The position numbers were made by a program, and so were the translations under genes. Under the pieces are notes generated by a model, which did not search any database, was not told where the DNA came from, and saw only the letters and a program-made list of their open reading frames with translations. 15,870 nt of DNA from Gloeopeniophorella convolvens (Eukaryota; Basidiomycota; Agaricomycetes; Russulales). Within the stretch, counting starts at the first letter, position 1. Each line of letters starts with the position of its first letter. Below are positions 1-8,471 of the stretch, in pieces. The stretch spans positions 1 through 15,870 of the forward strand of contig WTXD01000232.1 of the NCBI GenBank assembly GCA_022496205.1, in the 5' to 3' direction.

Positions 1-80
1 CAACTGCCTTCAGAATGGGTACAGAACCGCGACTTCCGTCGTAGCGGTTCTCCTACCATCCACTTCTCCAGCGTATATAC

Positions 81-1170
81 CTATTCGGGTTTGGTCTCCC
101 GAATCCACGCCATATCGCGGTCCAGGATATCATCCCGATAGGTACTCCACCACCCACTGAAGTTCTCCTTGAAGCTGGTCGACCCTTCCTTACCCTCTGC
201 GGCCACCGGGCGGCGGGTGTTCTCGAAGTTGTCGAACCATTCATCGACTGTCTGGCGCTTGTAAACGGCTTTCTGGCCTGTCACCTTGGTGAAAGTGGCG
301 ACGAGGTGGTCCCAGCCGACCATCTCGCTCGCGACCTCGAGTTCCTTCCCTGACGTCTCCGCGCGGTGGTCGAACGTGTATCGCGCGAAGTAGCCGACGT
401 CTGCGAGGGCAATCATCGGCGCATGGCCGTCGCCGACGGGTGCTGCGAACACGAACGTGCCGTCGGCACGTCGAGTCGTGGGCACGAACATGCCCTATCC
501 TCGAAGTAAGTCCCCGCTGAAGGCGAGACGTACCCTGCACTCACCGTGATTAACATTTCCATATACGGCCCTGTGGTGACAACGCTCCAGGTCATATCGG
601 AGCCACCCTTGATGCCTGACGGCTGGGCCTTCATCCACTCCGCCACGCGACCCTCGCATCACAATGCTCGCATCGGTATTTGTTGTCATATCCACCTTTC
701 TGTGAAGAAGAATCAGTGTAATTTCAGTCGTGGGAACTTTTGCATACCTTGAACACATAGTCGATACTGCTCCAAACGTAGTGCTGAAGCGTCTTTGTTT
801 GCTTCGCAAGCTCAAAGATCCTCATTCCAGCATATATCTCCCGTTGCTCGCCGATAGTAAAGCCATCCGTGTTCACCCAAGCGCCATACGCACCCTCCAG
901 TGCAGAGGCCACGGAGGTCAAGTCGCTGGTGTCACCTATGCTGGGCTTGTTACCTCCATGAATTGGTAATGTGTTGCTACACTGACCTTTCACGATCTCA
1001 ACACCCTGGTCTCTCAGTTCGCGAGCGCGTCTACTCTCCGTATCGCGGGTCAACGCGCGGACGGTGTATGGGGAAGGTGCGCCATCCGTGGATGGTGCGA
1101 GGAGACTGGATATGACAGCAAGCCCTTGAGCTCCAGTGGCGCCGATGACAAGGATGAGTTTGCGAGACAT
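81..1170 (-). pseudogene. NmrA-like NAD(P)-binding protein, copy 1 (frame broken)
   Basis: The N-terminus reads as an NmrA-like Rossmann protein, with GATGAQG in the first 20 residues and VRALTRD after the second strand, where the Arg suggests NADP. Exons by comparison with copies 2 and 3 are 1170-987, 935-748, 699-545 and 494-81; introns are 51, 48 and 50 bp (donors GTCAGT, GTATGC, GTGAGT). Near 653-654 one base is missing in the codons for the conserved DAKGRVAEWM segment, so exon 3 changes frame. Exon lengths sum to 941, one short of a multiple of three. The final exon then meets TAG at 83-81, where the paralogs read NPNGYT. Reading on in the same frame gives YTLEKWM, like the paralogs, so the C-terminus is cut by at least 30 residues; this trace runs to the window edge. 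It is either a decaying copy or a sequencing error. NmrA-like proteins are NAD(P)-binding regulators or reductase-fold proteins; the role here is unknown. Confidence 0.85.
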
Positions 1171-1205
1171 TATGTGGCTTTGGCGGTGCCCACCACGAAG
1201 CAGGC

Positions 1206-1213
1206 CTTAAATA
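1206..1213 (-). promoter_or_regulatory. TATA-like box of NmrA copy 1
   Basis: The minus strand reads TATTTAAG, about 35 bp before the ATG at 1170. Copies 2 and 3 have an equivalent box at a similar distance. This is a sequence match only. Confidence 0.4.
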
Positions 1214-1480
1214 CGTTGGACCTCGGGGTGCGGAGCTTGCTGGCCGAGGTTGCAACGCAGCCCGAGGCGTACGTTAGAGCCTCTGCAGTTCGAGACCTCC
1301 AGCTTGCCACTCACTAATTCTCCGATTCCGCATATTACAGACCATGACATATCAATCACCGCGACATATGACTTCCATTCACTTGATCGAGGCCAGCACG
1401 CAGCGGATGTCGAAATCAAGTCAAGGCATCCCAAGAGCGTTGGGTCTGAGTCACCGGGGTAGCGACTCCACACGAAGCTC

Positions 1481-1510
1481 GTGGGAACGCGTGGGAACGA
1501 CAGGGAACGA
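1481..1510. repeat. Three degenerate 10-bp tandem units
   Basis: Three consecutive 10-base units read gtgggaacgc, gtgggaacga and cagggaacga. The first two differ at one base and the third keeps the GGGAACGA core. They lie about 310 bp upstream of the start of NmrA copy 1. One helical turn per unit would suit repeated protein binding on one DNA face, but that is inference. Confidence 0.55.
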
Positions 1511-2152
1511 ACGGTCCTCATCAAACATGTTGCACTGCGAATCCCGTAATTCAGACCAGCCCCCGTCGTGAAAGAATAATGACATTTGCTGTATATCACG
1601 TACGGATATGAAACAACGCCCAGGGGCTCCGATCACGTTCAATCGCACCGGCTTCACGACATAAGGCAGGGGGTCCTCTAGCATTCGGGCTGGCAGTGGA
1701 TCAAACCAACTTCAACTTGAAGACGAAGACAAGCTGTATGAAACAAGCAGACGCAAATTGATTACGTGAGTACAGGACTACATATGGTCACGTGACTGGA
1801 ATTTGCACGGTCGCGCTTATAAGTCGCGCTCCGGGCCGCACGCCCCTAGTACCTCTTCTGCGTGGTTGCCACGAGCGATGCTGCACTCGCCGTCCACCTC
1901 GCGCTAACTCGCTGAGTGCATCCGAAGTAACGCATGAATTTGGATGTGCGACCGTCAGAGTAGGTCGCTTTCTTACTTACCATCTGCGGAGAACTGATAC
2001 TTAGGGCCAAGTTTTACTAGATTATCTGTTACTCCCGTTGACTATCCTGCAACGCGATATAGCGCGCATTGATGAAAATCCCGGAAGTTCAAGCTTTATG
2101 TCTGAGGATCTAATGAAGCCATCCGATTCTGATTGCATTGACCTACGTTACG

Positions 2153-3376
2153 CTACAATTCAGCACGTCGTTGTCGGTTCGGCCTGATACCGTATCCGTC
2201 TTCCGCCGCCTTCAAGTACGGCGCGGCGCCCACGGAGTCGCCTATGAGATTCTCCTCCATCCATCTCTCGAGCGTATAGCCGTTTGGATTGACTCTGCGA
2301 ATCCAATCCATGTCCCGCTTTCGCAGGTCGTCACGATACGAATTCCACCAGCCAGTGAAATTCTCCCTGAAAGTAGTAGAGCCTTCCCTTCCCTCCAACG
2401 CTACAGGGACGTCCACGTTCTCGAAATTCGTGAACCATTCGTCGAGCGTCTGGCGTTTGTATATGGCCTTCTGACCAGTAACCTTGATAAACGTTGCAAC
2501 AAGGTTGTCCCAGCTGACTACCTCGCTAGTCACCTCGAGCTCCCTTCCGGAGGTCTCGATGCGATGACCGAAAGTATAGCGTGCAAAGTACCCAATATCA
2601 GCCAGGGCAGTCATAGGGACGTGGCCATCGCCAATTGGTGAGGCAAAGACGTAAGTCCCGTCTTCCCTTCTGTTGAAGGGAGCGAACATGCCCTGTGTTG
2701 CGGTGAGCTTGCGTTCTCCGGCGATCAAATAACCCTGAGTCCTTACATGTTTGACGGATTCCATGTAGGGAGATGTGGTGACGATGCTCCAAGACATCTC
2801 CGAGTCACTGGCAACCGAAGGTTGGGCTCTCATCCAGTCTGCAACGCGTCCCTTGGCGTCCGAATGCGCAATCCGGTATTTTTCTTTGTATCTACCTTTC
2901 TGCAGGACGAAACTGAGATGGGTTCGTAGGATGGAGCTCAGGATTCGGCATACCTTGAACACATATTCGAGGCTACTCCAGATATAGTGACGCAGCGTTC
3001 CCGCCTGCTTTGCAAGCTCGAAGATGCGCATGCCTGTGTAGATTTCCCTTTCCTCGCCGATGGTGAACCCGTCCGTGTTGACCCATACTCCATACACACC
3101 CATCAGTGCAGCGGCGACCGAGGATAAGTCTTTGGTGTCACCTACAGCGAGGTTAGTCGTATGCCTTCGTGGAGTTGGAAGTGCTCGCTGACCTTTGACA
3201 AGCTCTACGCCTTGAGCCTGCAGGTCACGGGCACGCCGGCTGTCTGGATCGCGAGTCAGCGCACGGACCACGTACGGCGATGGTGTGCCGTCCTCTGACG
3301 CCGCAACAAGACTCTTGATGACCGCCAAACCCTGCGCACCAGTCGCGCCTATGACAAGAACAATCTTGCGCGACAT
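2153..3376 (-). CDS. NmrA-like NAD(P)-binding protein, copy 2
   Basis: This is an intact NmrA-like family protein, 354 aa after splicing. Exons are 3376-3193, 3141-2954, 2899-2747 and 2692-2153. The N-terminus has the Rossmann motif GATGAQG at residues 10-16, then VRALTRDP, then a GDTKDL segment typical of the family. The C-terminal half has VTGQKAIYKRQ and a Trp-rich FTGWWNSYRDD stretch shared with copies 1 and 3. All three introns (51, 54 and 54 bp) are multiples of three without in-frame stops, so the unspliced region also reads as one 407-codon frame. The introns are nevertheless supported: they have GT-AG ends, sit at the same positions as in both paralogs, and their translation interrupts conserved segments. 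The first contains a CTAAC branch-like site. The likely role is NAD(P)-dependent regulation or reduction in the cytoplasm; the substrate is unknown. Confidence 0.92.
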   Translation of the reverse strand: MSRKIVLVIGATGAQGLAVIKSLVAASEDGTPSPYVVRALTRDPDSRRARDLQAQGVELVKGQRALPTPRRHTTNLAVGDTKDLSSVAAALMGVYGVWVNTDGFTIGEEREIYTGMRIFELAKQAGTLRHYIWSSLEYVFKVCRILSSILRTHLSFVLQKGRYKEKYRIAHSDAKGRVADWMRAQPSVASDSEMSWSIVTTSPYMESVKHVRTQGYLIAGERKLTATQGMFAPFNRREDGTYVFASPIGDGHVPMTALADIGYFARYTFGHRIETSGRELEVTSEVVSWDNLVATFIKVTGQKAIYKRQTLDEWFTNFENVDVPVALEGREGSTTFRENFTGWWNSYRDDLRKRDMDWIRRVNPNGYTLERWMEENLIGDSVGAAPYLKAAEDGYGIRPNRQRRAEL

Positions 3377-3996
3377 ACTACAGTTTTCAGTTGACTCTCG
3401 TCATGCTCCATGGCTCTTAAATCCTGCATAGAGACTCGGGCAGCGGGTCAACATACGCCGAGTGTTTAAGACAACCGTGACTGACGTGGGAATTAGCCGC
3501 TCCTACCGCCCATGCGCCGGATGCCATTTCTCCTTATATGTCCTATACGCTGACTCTATTTTCTTGCTCTCATGACAGATCATTTCCCGGGCATACGAAA
3601 TATGTACCATTCCGGCCGATTCACCAATCGTGGTTTGGGACAGCCCTCGGCTGCTGCAATCAGGGATGTGCACGAACTACGGCGCAGGATAGGTATTACG
3701 AAGTTCTCTCACCTTCTCCCAGCTCACTCGCATAATCGTCGTCCTCATCACCGGTTTGACAAAGCCTCGGGCTGCGTTCTAGGTTTGTTCATTCGTGCCA
3801 TCTACATCGCCGAAGACCTTCCTAGCGTACACCATGTTCTCCTCTGACCATCACTGCAGAACTCTCACCACCTATCTGACGTCGAATGCTCGGTCGAGAG
3901 CTACAGCCCCTCCTCTGATGGCAAGCATACAAAAACTTCGTTGTTGGATCATTTGGGTTGTTATGAAGGCCTCATCGTATCTAGTACCAGCGGAGG
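3377..3996. other. Intergenic region between NmrA copies 2 and 3
   Basis: I see no gene. The short open frames show no family motif. The region holds the copy 2 promoter, including a decamer ctcgggcagc at 3435-3444 whose reverse complement lies upstream of copy 3. Confidence 0.55.
3414..3423 (-). promoter_or_regulatory. TATA-like box of NmrA copy 2
   Basis: The minus strand reads GATTTAAGAG, about 38 bp before the ATG at 3376. The position matches the boxes of the other two copies. Confidence 0.4.
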
Positions 3997-5205
3997 CTAC
4001 GCTTTCCTGGTGCGAATCAACTTCGCATCCTCTATGATCTTCAAGACGGGGTCCTTGTAGAGCACCCCGTCATACTTCTTCTCAACCATCCACTTCTCCG
4101 CCGTATACCCGTTCGGATTGATCTTCCTGATCCACTCCATATCGCGCTTGATCACGTCGTCCCGGAACGCGCTCCACCACCCGCTGAAGTTCTCCGCCCA
4201 CGTCGTCGAGTCTGGTGCGCCCTCCGCGGCAACGGGCTTCTGCGCATTCTCGATGTGCGACACCCACTCCTGCACGCTCTCGCGCCCGTGAACGGCCGGC
4301 TGCCCCGTGACGCGCACGAATGCAGCGACGAGCGCCTCCCAGCCGACCATCTCGCTCGCGACCTCGAGGTCGCGCGCGGACGTCTCGGCGCGGTGGTCGA
4401 ACGTCCACCTTGCGAAGAAGCCGAGATCCGCGAGCGCGATCATCGGCACGTGCCCGTCGCCGATAGGCGAGTGGAAGACGAAGGTGCCGTCCGCGCGGCG
4501 CGTGGGGCCGAACATCATCTGAGGTGTGTGTCAGTGCTGTGCGTGCGTGTGCGGCGGCGGAAGGTCGGCTCACGATGTTCAGCATCTCCATGTACGGGCC
4601 CGTCGTCACGACCGACCAGGACATCTCGGTGTCGCTGACGACGGACGGCTGCGCGGTCATCCACTCCGCGACGCGGCCCTTGGCGTCGTAGTGCTCGCAG
4701 CGATACTTCTGGTTGTACCCACCCTTCTGCTCGCCCGGACGGAATTAGCCTCTGCCCTGGGAACGAACTGGGCGCTTGCGCACCTTCAGGTTGTAGTCGA
4801 GGTTGCTCCACACGTAGTGCCGCAGCGTGGGCGTCTGCTTCGCAAGCTCGAAGATGCGCAGCCCGGCGTAAATCTCGCGCTGCTCGCCGACCGTAAAGCC
4901 GTCGACGTTGATCCATGCGCCGTACGCGCCCTCAAGCGCCGCCTTGACGGACGCGAGGTCGCTCGTGTCACCTGTTGCGTTCGGGTCAAGACTGGGCTTC
5001 TGGGCTGCGCGCAAGGGAGCGCACCTTTGGCGAGCTCAACGCCACGCGCTTCCAGGTTGCGCGCGTGCTTGCCAGACGGGTCGCGCGTGAGGGCACGTAC
5101 AGTGTAAGGCGAAGGCGTCCCATCCGTGGAGGGCGCGAGGAGGCTGTTGATAACGGCGCGGCCCTGTGCGCCCGTGGCTCCAAGTACGAGGATGAGCTTT
5201 GACAT
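3997..5205 (-). CDS. NmrA-like NAD(P)-binding protein, copy 3
   Basis: This is an intact NmrA-like protein of 347 aa. Exons are 5205-5025, 4971-4784, 4726-4574 and 4518-3997; introns are 53, 57 and 55 bp. The Rossmann motif GATGAQG is at residues 9-15, followed by VRALTRDP. Exon 2 is 188 nt, as in both other copies, and all three introns interrupt the same codons (after VKG/AKG, before KGG/KGR, before the MF segment). The start at 5205 gives an N-terminus matching copies 1 and 2; an open frame upstream has no similarity. Compared with copy 2, this copy is visibly richer in G+C at third positions, and its first two donors are GTGCGC rather than GTCAGC and GTATGC. The biochemical function is not known. 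Confidence 0.92.
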
Positions 5206-5248
5206 TTCTGTTTGACTTCTGACTGGCCTGCCCCTGCCATTGCTGGCA

Positions 5249-5259
5249 CCTCTTATACG
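5249..5259 (-). promoter_or_regulatory. TATA box of NmrA copy 3
   Basis: The minus strand reads CGTATAAGAGG, about 45-55 bp before the ATG at 5205. It is the best TATA match of the three NmrA copies. Confidence 0.5.
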
Positions 5260-5322
5260 CAGGAGGGGGTTCGGGCATGGAACGCTGCCCGAGCGCCCGT
5301 CTACTTGGTAGTGTACGCGTGA

Positions 5323-5358
5323 CACCTCCGGAAGGCTCGGAACGTTCAGCCGGAGGTG
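5323..5358. repeat. 9-bp inverted repeat upstream of NmrA copy 3
   Basis: The arms cacctccgg (5323-5331) and ccggaggtg (5350-5358) are perfect reverse complements with an 18-base spacer. They lie about 120-150 bp upstream of the copy 3 start and beyond its TATA box. The CGG/CCG ends recall sites bound by fungal zinc-cluster regulators, but the role is inferred. Confidence 0.5.
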
Positions 5359-5763
5359 CCCGGAGCCGACGGTGCTGGCGAGGCAAGCTTGGCCGTGACT
5401 AACAGAACAATGAAGCGACCTCTGCTCGACCAATGTGTGTCCTAGGAATCCTATTTTGAAAGGGTCTGGCACGCTTCGGATTCTTGATGAGCCCAGGTAA
5501 CACTGTACCACTGATTGATCGATTGTCATCAATCTGGGTGCAGTCTGCTTACAGGAGACTAAGGTAATACCGCGATAGCGTTGTCGCCGACTCCACCGGG
5601 ATTCGTAACGGATAGCATGTTTTCTTTCCTCCATCGTACGACTTGCTATATACAATATGTATGCCCTGTGGGCACGACGAATCTATCAAAGCAACACGGA
5701 GCAAACGACAATAGCATCACATCACATCACGCCAGTAAAAATCGGAAACGGGGACTTCCGTGG

Positions 5764-7314
5764 TTATTGATCAGGCCCAGATCGTATTTTGTGCAACCAG
5801 AGCGGGCCTGCGCATACCGCATGAACTCAGTGCGGAAAAGGCGAGAAGAGGATGAGGGCGCACCGACAGGATCGTGCGGGTCGTGGAAGACGGTAGTCCA
5901 GCTGCCAAGAATACCGAATGACGAGCGAATGCCGCCAATCTGCACGCCCTCGCAGCTGGAGGAGGCACAATGCGCGTGCGCCGTCAGTAACCTAACGCCC
6001 AACGCGGAAGGAGATTGCAAACGAAGGCGCGTGCTTACCTCCATATCGCCTGGCCATCCTCACCTGACACCTGCCAGGTCCGTACGGAGACATGAGTGCA
6101 AGCCAACACGGGAGCGACACGCGCACACGCACCCACTTCCAGCGTACGTGGTCGTCAGGAGTCATCTCGACACGGCCGATCAGCGTCTGCCCGTCGCGCA
6201 CCCCACCCGTGAAGACGAGACGGGGCCGATGGGGCCGCTCGGGGTCGGGATCCGTGCCGATGATGCGGAAGTGCATGGGGAGGACGCGGAATACCTCGCG
6301 GAAGCCGGGGTCCTGGAACATCGTCGTGTCGAGCGGAGCCCCCTCATTGCCCTGCCCAGCATCAGCGCGCGCGCAATGGAAAGGTAACAACGCGTACGCA
6401 CGACATGGGTGTTGAACTCTGCCCGTCGCAGGTCAGCGCGAGAATCAGCAGCCAGAAGCGACGGGACTTACGCAGAAGCTCGCGATGGTCGATGAACGAA
6501 AACGCAACGTGCCATAGCCCCTCGACGCCCGCCCAGTCGGTCTCCGTCTTAAGGTCCAACCCGGGCGGAATGATACTCTGGCAGTACGGCATGCTGAGCG
6601 GGATGAGCGGGTACACGAACGGCTCGCCCTCGGCGAGGTCGACGAGGTGCGCCGCGACGGTGCGGTGGACTGCGTGGATGTGCACCCAGTTGACGCGCCC
6701 GCTGCCGTCGGGCAGGTATGGCCCGAACGCACTGTCGTAGCGATAGTTGCGGCATGTCGTACACGAACGCGCGCGCAGCGACCTTCGTCGCGCTCGCCGC
6801 GTCGCCGGGCGTGAGCCCGAGGTGCACACTCAGGCGCGAGCGCAGCTGCGCCTCCTCGGGGGTCTCGTCCGGCGCGCACCGAGCAGCACGCCGTCGCGCA
6901 GCATCGCGGCGAGCCAGATGAGGTTCTCGGAGAGCGTCACATCGCTGAAGGATGGCGCAGGGGCGGCGCCGACGATGAGGCCGATGAGCGTGCGCAGGAT
7001 GGTCGCGCGCTCGCCGGCCGGCACCTGGACGGGTCGGCAAGCACGGTGCGCGCGCGCATGATGGATTGCAGCGATCGCATCCAGTCGATGCTTTCTGGAG
7101 GGACGGGCTCGAGGCGCTGGGTGAGGGCATGGCGGGGATCGTCGAAGGGCTGGGCGAGGTAGAGGGTGCGCCAGAGGTGCGAGTCGGGCGAGTGGTACAC
7201 GATATCGTTGTATCTCCGACAGGTCTGCGCGATGGCTGCGACGTCGAGAGGGTCGAGCTCGATGAGAATTTGCTCGATGATTTCTGTGGGTACGAGGGCG
7301 AGGGTGGCGGGCAT
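5764..7314 (-). pseudogene. F-box protein 1, basidiomycete type (four frame breaks)
   Basis: The N-terminal 50 or so residues form an F-box (VPTEIIEQILIELDPLDVAA, then TCRRYNDIVY and LWRTLYLAQPFDDP), the Skp1-binding part of an SCF ubiquitin ligase. The C-terminus carries segments I recognise from basidiomycete F-box proteins: FVYDM, LPDGSGRVNWVH, EGVQIGGIRSSFG, LGSWTTVFHD and DPVGPLWL. Exons are 7314-6472, 6418-6133, 6070-6039, 5955-5864 and 5807-5764, ending at TAA. Introns are 53, 62, 83 and 56 bp with GT-AG ends. Continuity fails near 7024, 6875 and 6351 (one base missing each) and near 6752 (one extra C). Exon lengths sum to 1297; adding three and removing one gives 433 codons including stop. 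Splice sites are intact and no substitution stop was found, so assembly error is a real alternative to decay. The target protein is unknown. Confidence 0.85.
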
Positions 7315-8471
7315 GCCGGTAATGGTGATGGTCGAGGAGAAAAGGGCTATGAAACCTACCGCCGTCCGAAGATACGGCTTACAAAAAGGGCCGGGCAGCA
7401 GGCAGTCAGCCAACAGTCAGCCTAGAGTTGGCCAAGTTGATCGGGCTTGGTGACCTTTGGTCTAACCTGAGTGTGCGATGATGGACGATGAGTGGTCATA
7501 AGTAAGGGATTTTTGCGGCCTTATATCAACGGCCGTACTATAGGGTAGTCGCTCTGCCAGGTGCTGCCAGGTGAGGTCATGTTATACTCAGACGGAGATT
7601 CGAGGGTAATATGTAATAATCTGCCGGCAGCGGACTGAGCCGGGCGTCGCCCAAGTGGCCAACCCCATGTCTCAGGGCGTCCCGCACCTCCATCATTGCC
7701 CGCCCGACACCCTGCACCTTTTGCACTCATTCTCCAACACCCGAGGAGTCCGCGCAGCGACCAGCGAGACACGCCGACTCAGGCTCATCAAGATACAAGG
7801 TTCATTTCATTACGTGCTCAGGCCAGGCCGCCTCATCAACCCATTGGCAACGTTCAAACGTTCATACATCTCGGCGGCGGCGGCGGCGGCGACGCTCTGG
7901 TTGTGTACTTAAGGGGAGCGTGCGAAGACGCGGGGAGGCGGTCCTGTCGTCAGAGCCTGGAGACGCATCCTAAACTCAAACCGGTGCCGCACATCCTCCA
8001 CGTTCCTAGATGCGGGCCCTCGCCCATTGGCTCTTGACTATGTTCAGTGCCGCCGTCGATGGCACCAAGACAGTTAAATTCGGGAGGCCTCACCATCGCA
8101 ATTATGCCAGCAGCGAGCAGTCTTCTCCCGCTCTTGCATTCTAGAGCCTTCCGGCCTCCGTGGCGCTTGTGGGTGTGAGGCCCGGCCCCGGACTTCACTG
8201 GAAACTTCCATGACTGCAGCGCGCCTGCGTTAGGTTCTCCCGCTTGACAGATTGCAGCATCAGCCCAACCATGAGGCACGCCCTCAATCATAATGGAGCG
8301 CATGTGCATTGCGGCTGAGAGCGCGGCAATTAAGTCTGCATTACATGCATTAAGCAACACGCTGCCTCCGACCTGCGGGAAAATAGACGTCATTATCGCT
8401 CAACGTTCAACGACAACGACTGCGGAGGATGCGGTGCGCACCATACTTAGTCCAGTTGGTACAACGATAGT
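7315..8471. other. Intergenic region between F-box gene 1 and EBP2
   Basis: No gene is supported. The region holds the F-box 1 promoter and the EBP2 3' flank. Visible structures are a tandem pair of ctgccaggtg at 7554-7573 (which on the minus strand gives two CACCTG boxes) and a (CGG)6 tract at 7872-7889. A minus-strand open frame of 147 codons at 7950-8393 has no recognisable domain. Confidence 0.55.
7872..7889. repeat. (CGG)6 trinucleotide repeat
   Basis: Six perfect CGG units lie in the intergenic region. It is a simple repeat, prone to length change, with no inferred function. Confidence 0.8.

Larger units (their letters stand above)
1171..2152. other. Intergenic region between NmrA copies 1 and 2
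   Basis: I see no gene here; the open frames lack recognisable motifs and have no splice support. It should contain the promoter of copy 1 and the 3' flank of copy 2. It includes a degenerate 10-bp tandem repeat (1481-1510). It also has a perfect palindrome gtcacgtgac at 1787-1796, followed by a TTATAA core near 1817-1822. Confidence 0.6.
5206..5763. other. Intergenic region between NmrA copy 3 and F-box gene 1
   Basis: I see no gene. It contains the copy 3 promoter, the inverted repeat at 5323-5358, and a short run of three atcac units at 5716-5730 just beyond the F-box stop codon. Confidence 0.55.

Noticed and set aside
1207..1599. Minus-strand open frame of 130 codons upstream of NmrA copy 1
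   Set aside because: It spans the TATA-like box and the tandem repeat and has no recognisable motif.
1..5205. NmrA array as a specialised-metabolite gene cluster
   Set aside because: No synthase, P450, transporter or pathway regulator is present in the window.
5581..6387. Plus-strand open frame of 268 codons
   Set aside because: It lies antisense to the C-terminal exons of F-box gene 1, whose spliced translation carries conserved motifs. The plus-strand product has none.
6549..7130. Minus-strand open frame of 193 codons, rich in Arg and Pro
   Set aside because: It is mostly an out-of-frame reading of F-box gene 1 in GC-rich DNA. Only a short central part is in the true frame between two frameshifts.
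7950..8393. Minus-strand open frame of 147 codons
   Set aside because: No domain, splice support or promoter was seen. It is probably chance in GC-rich intergenic sequence.
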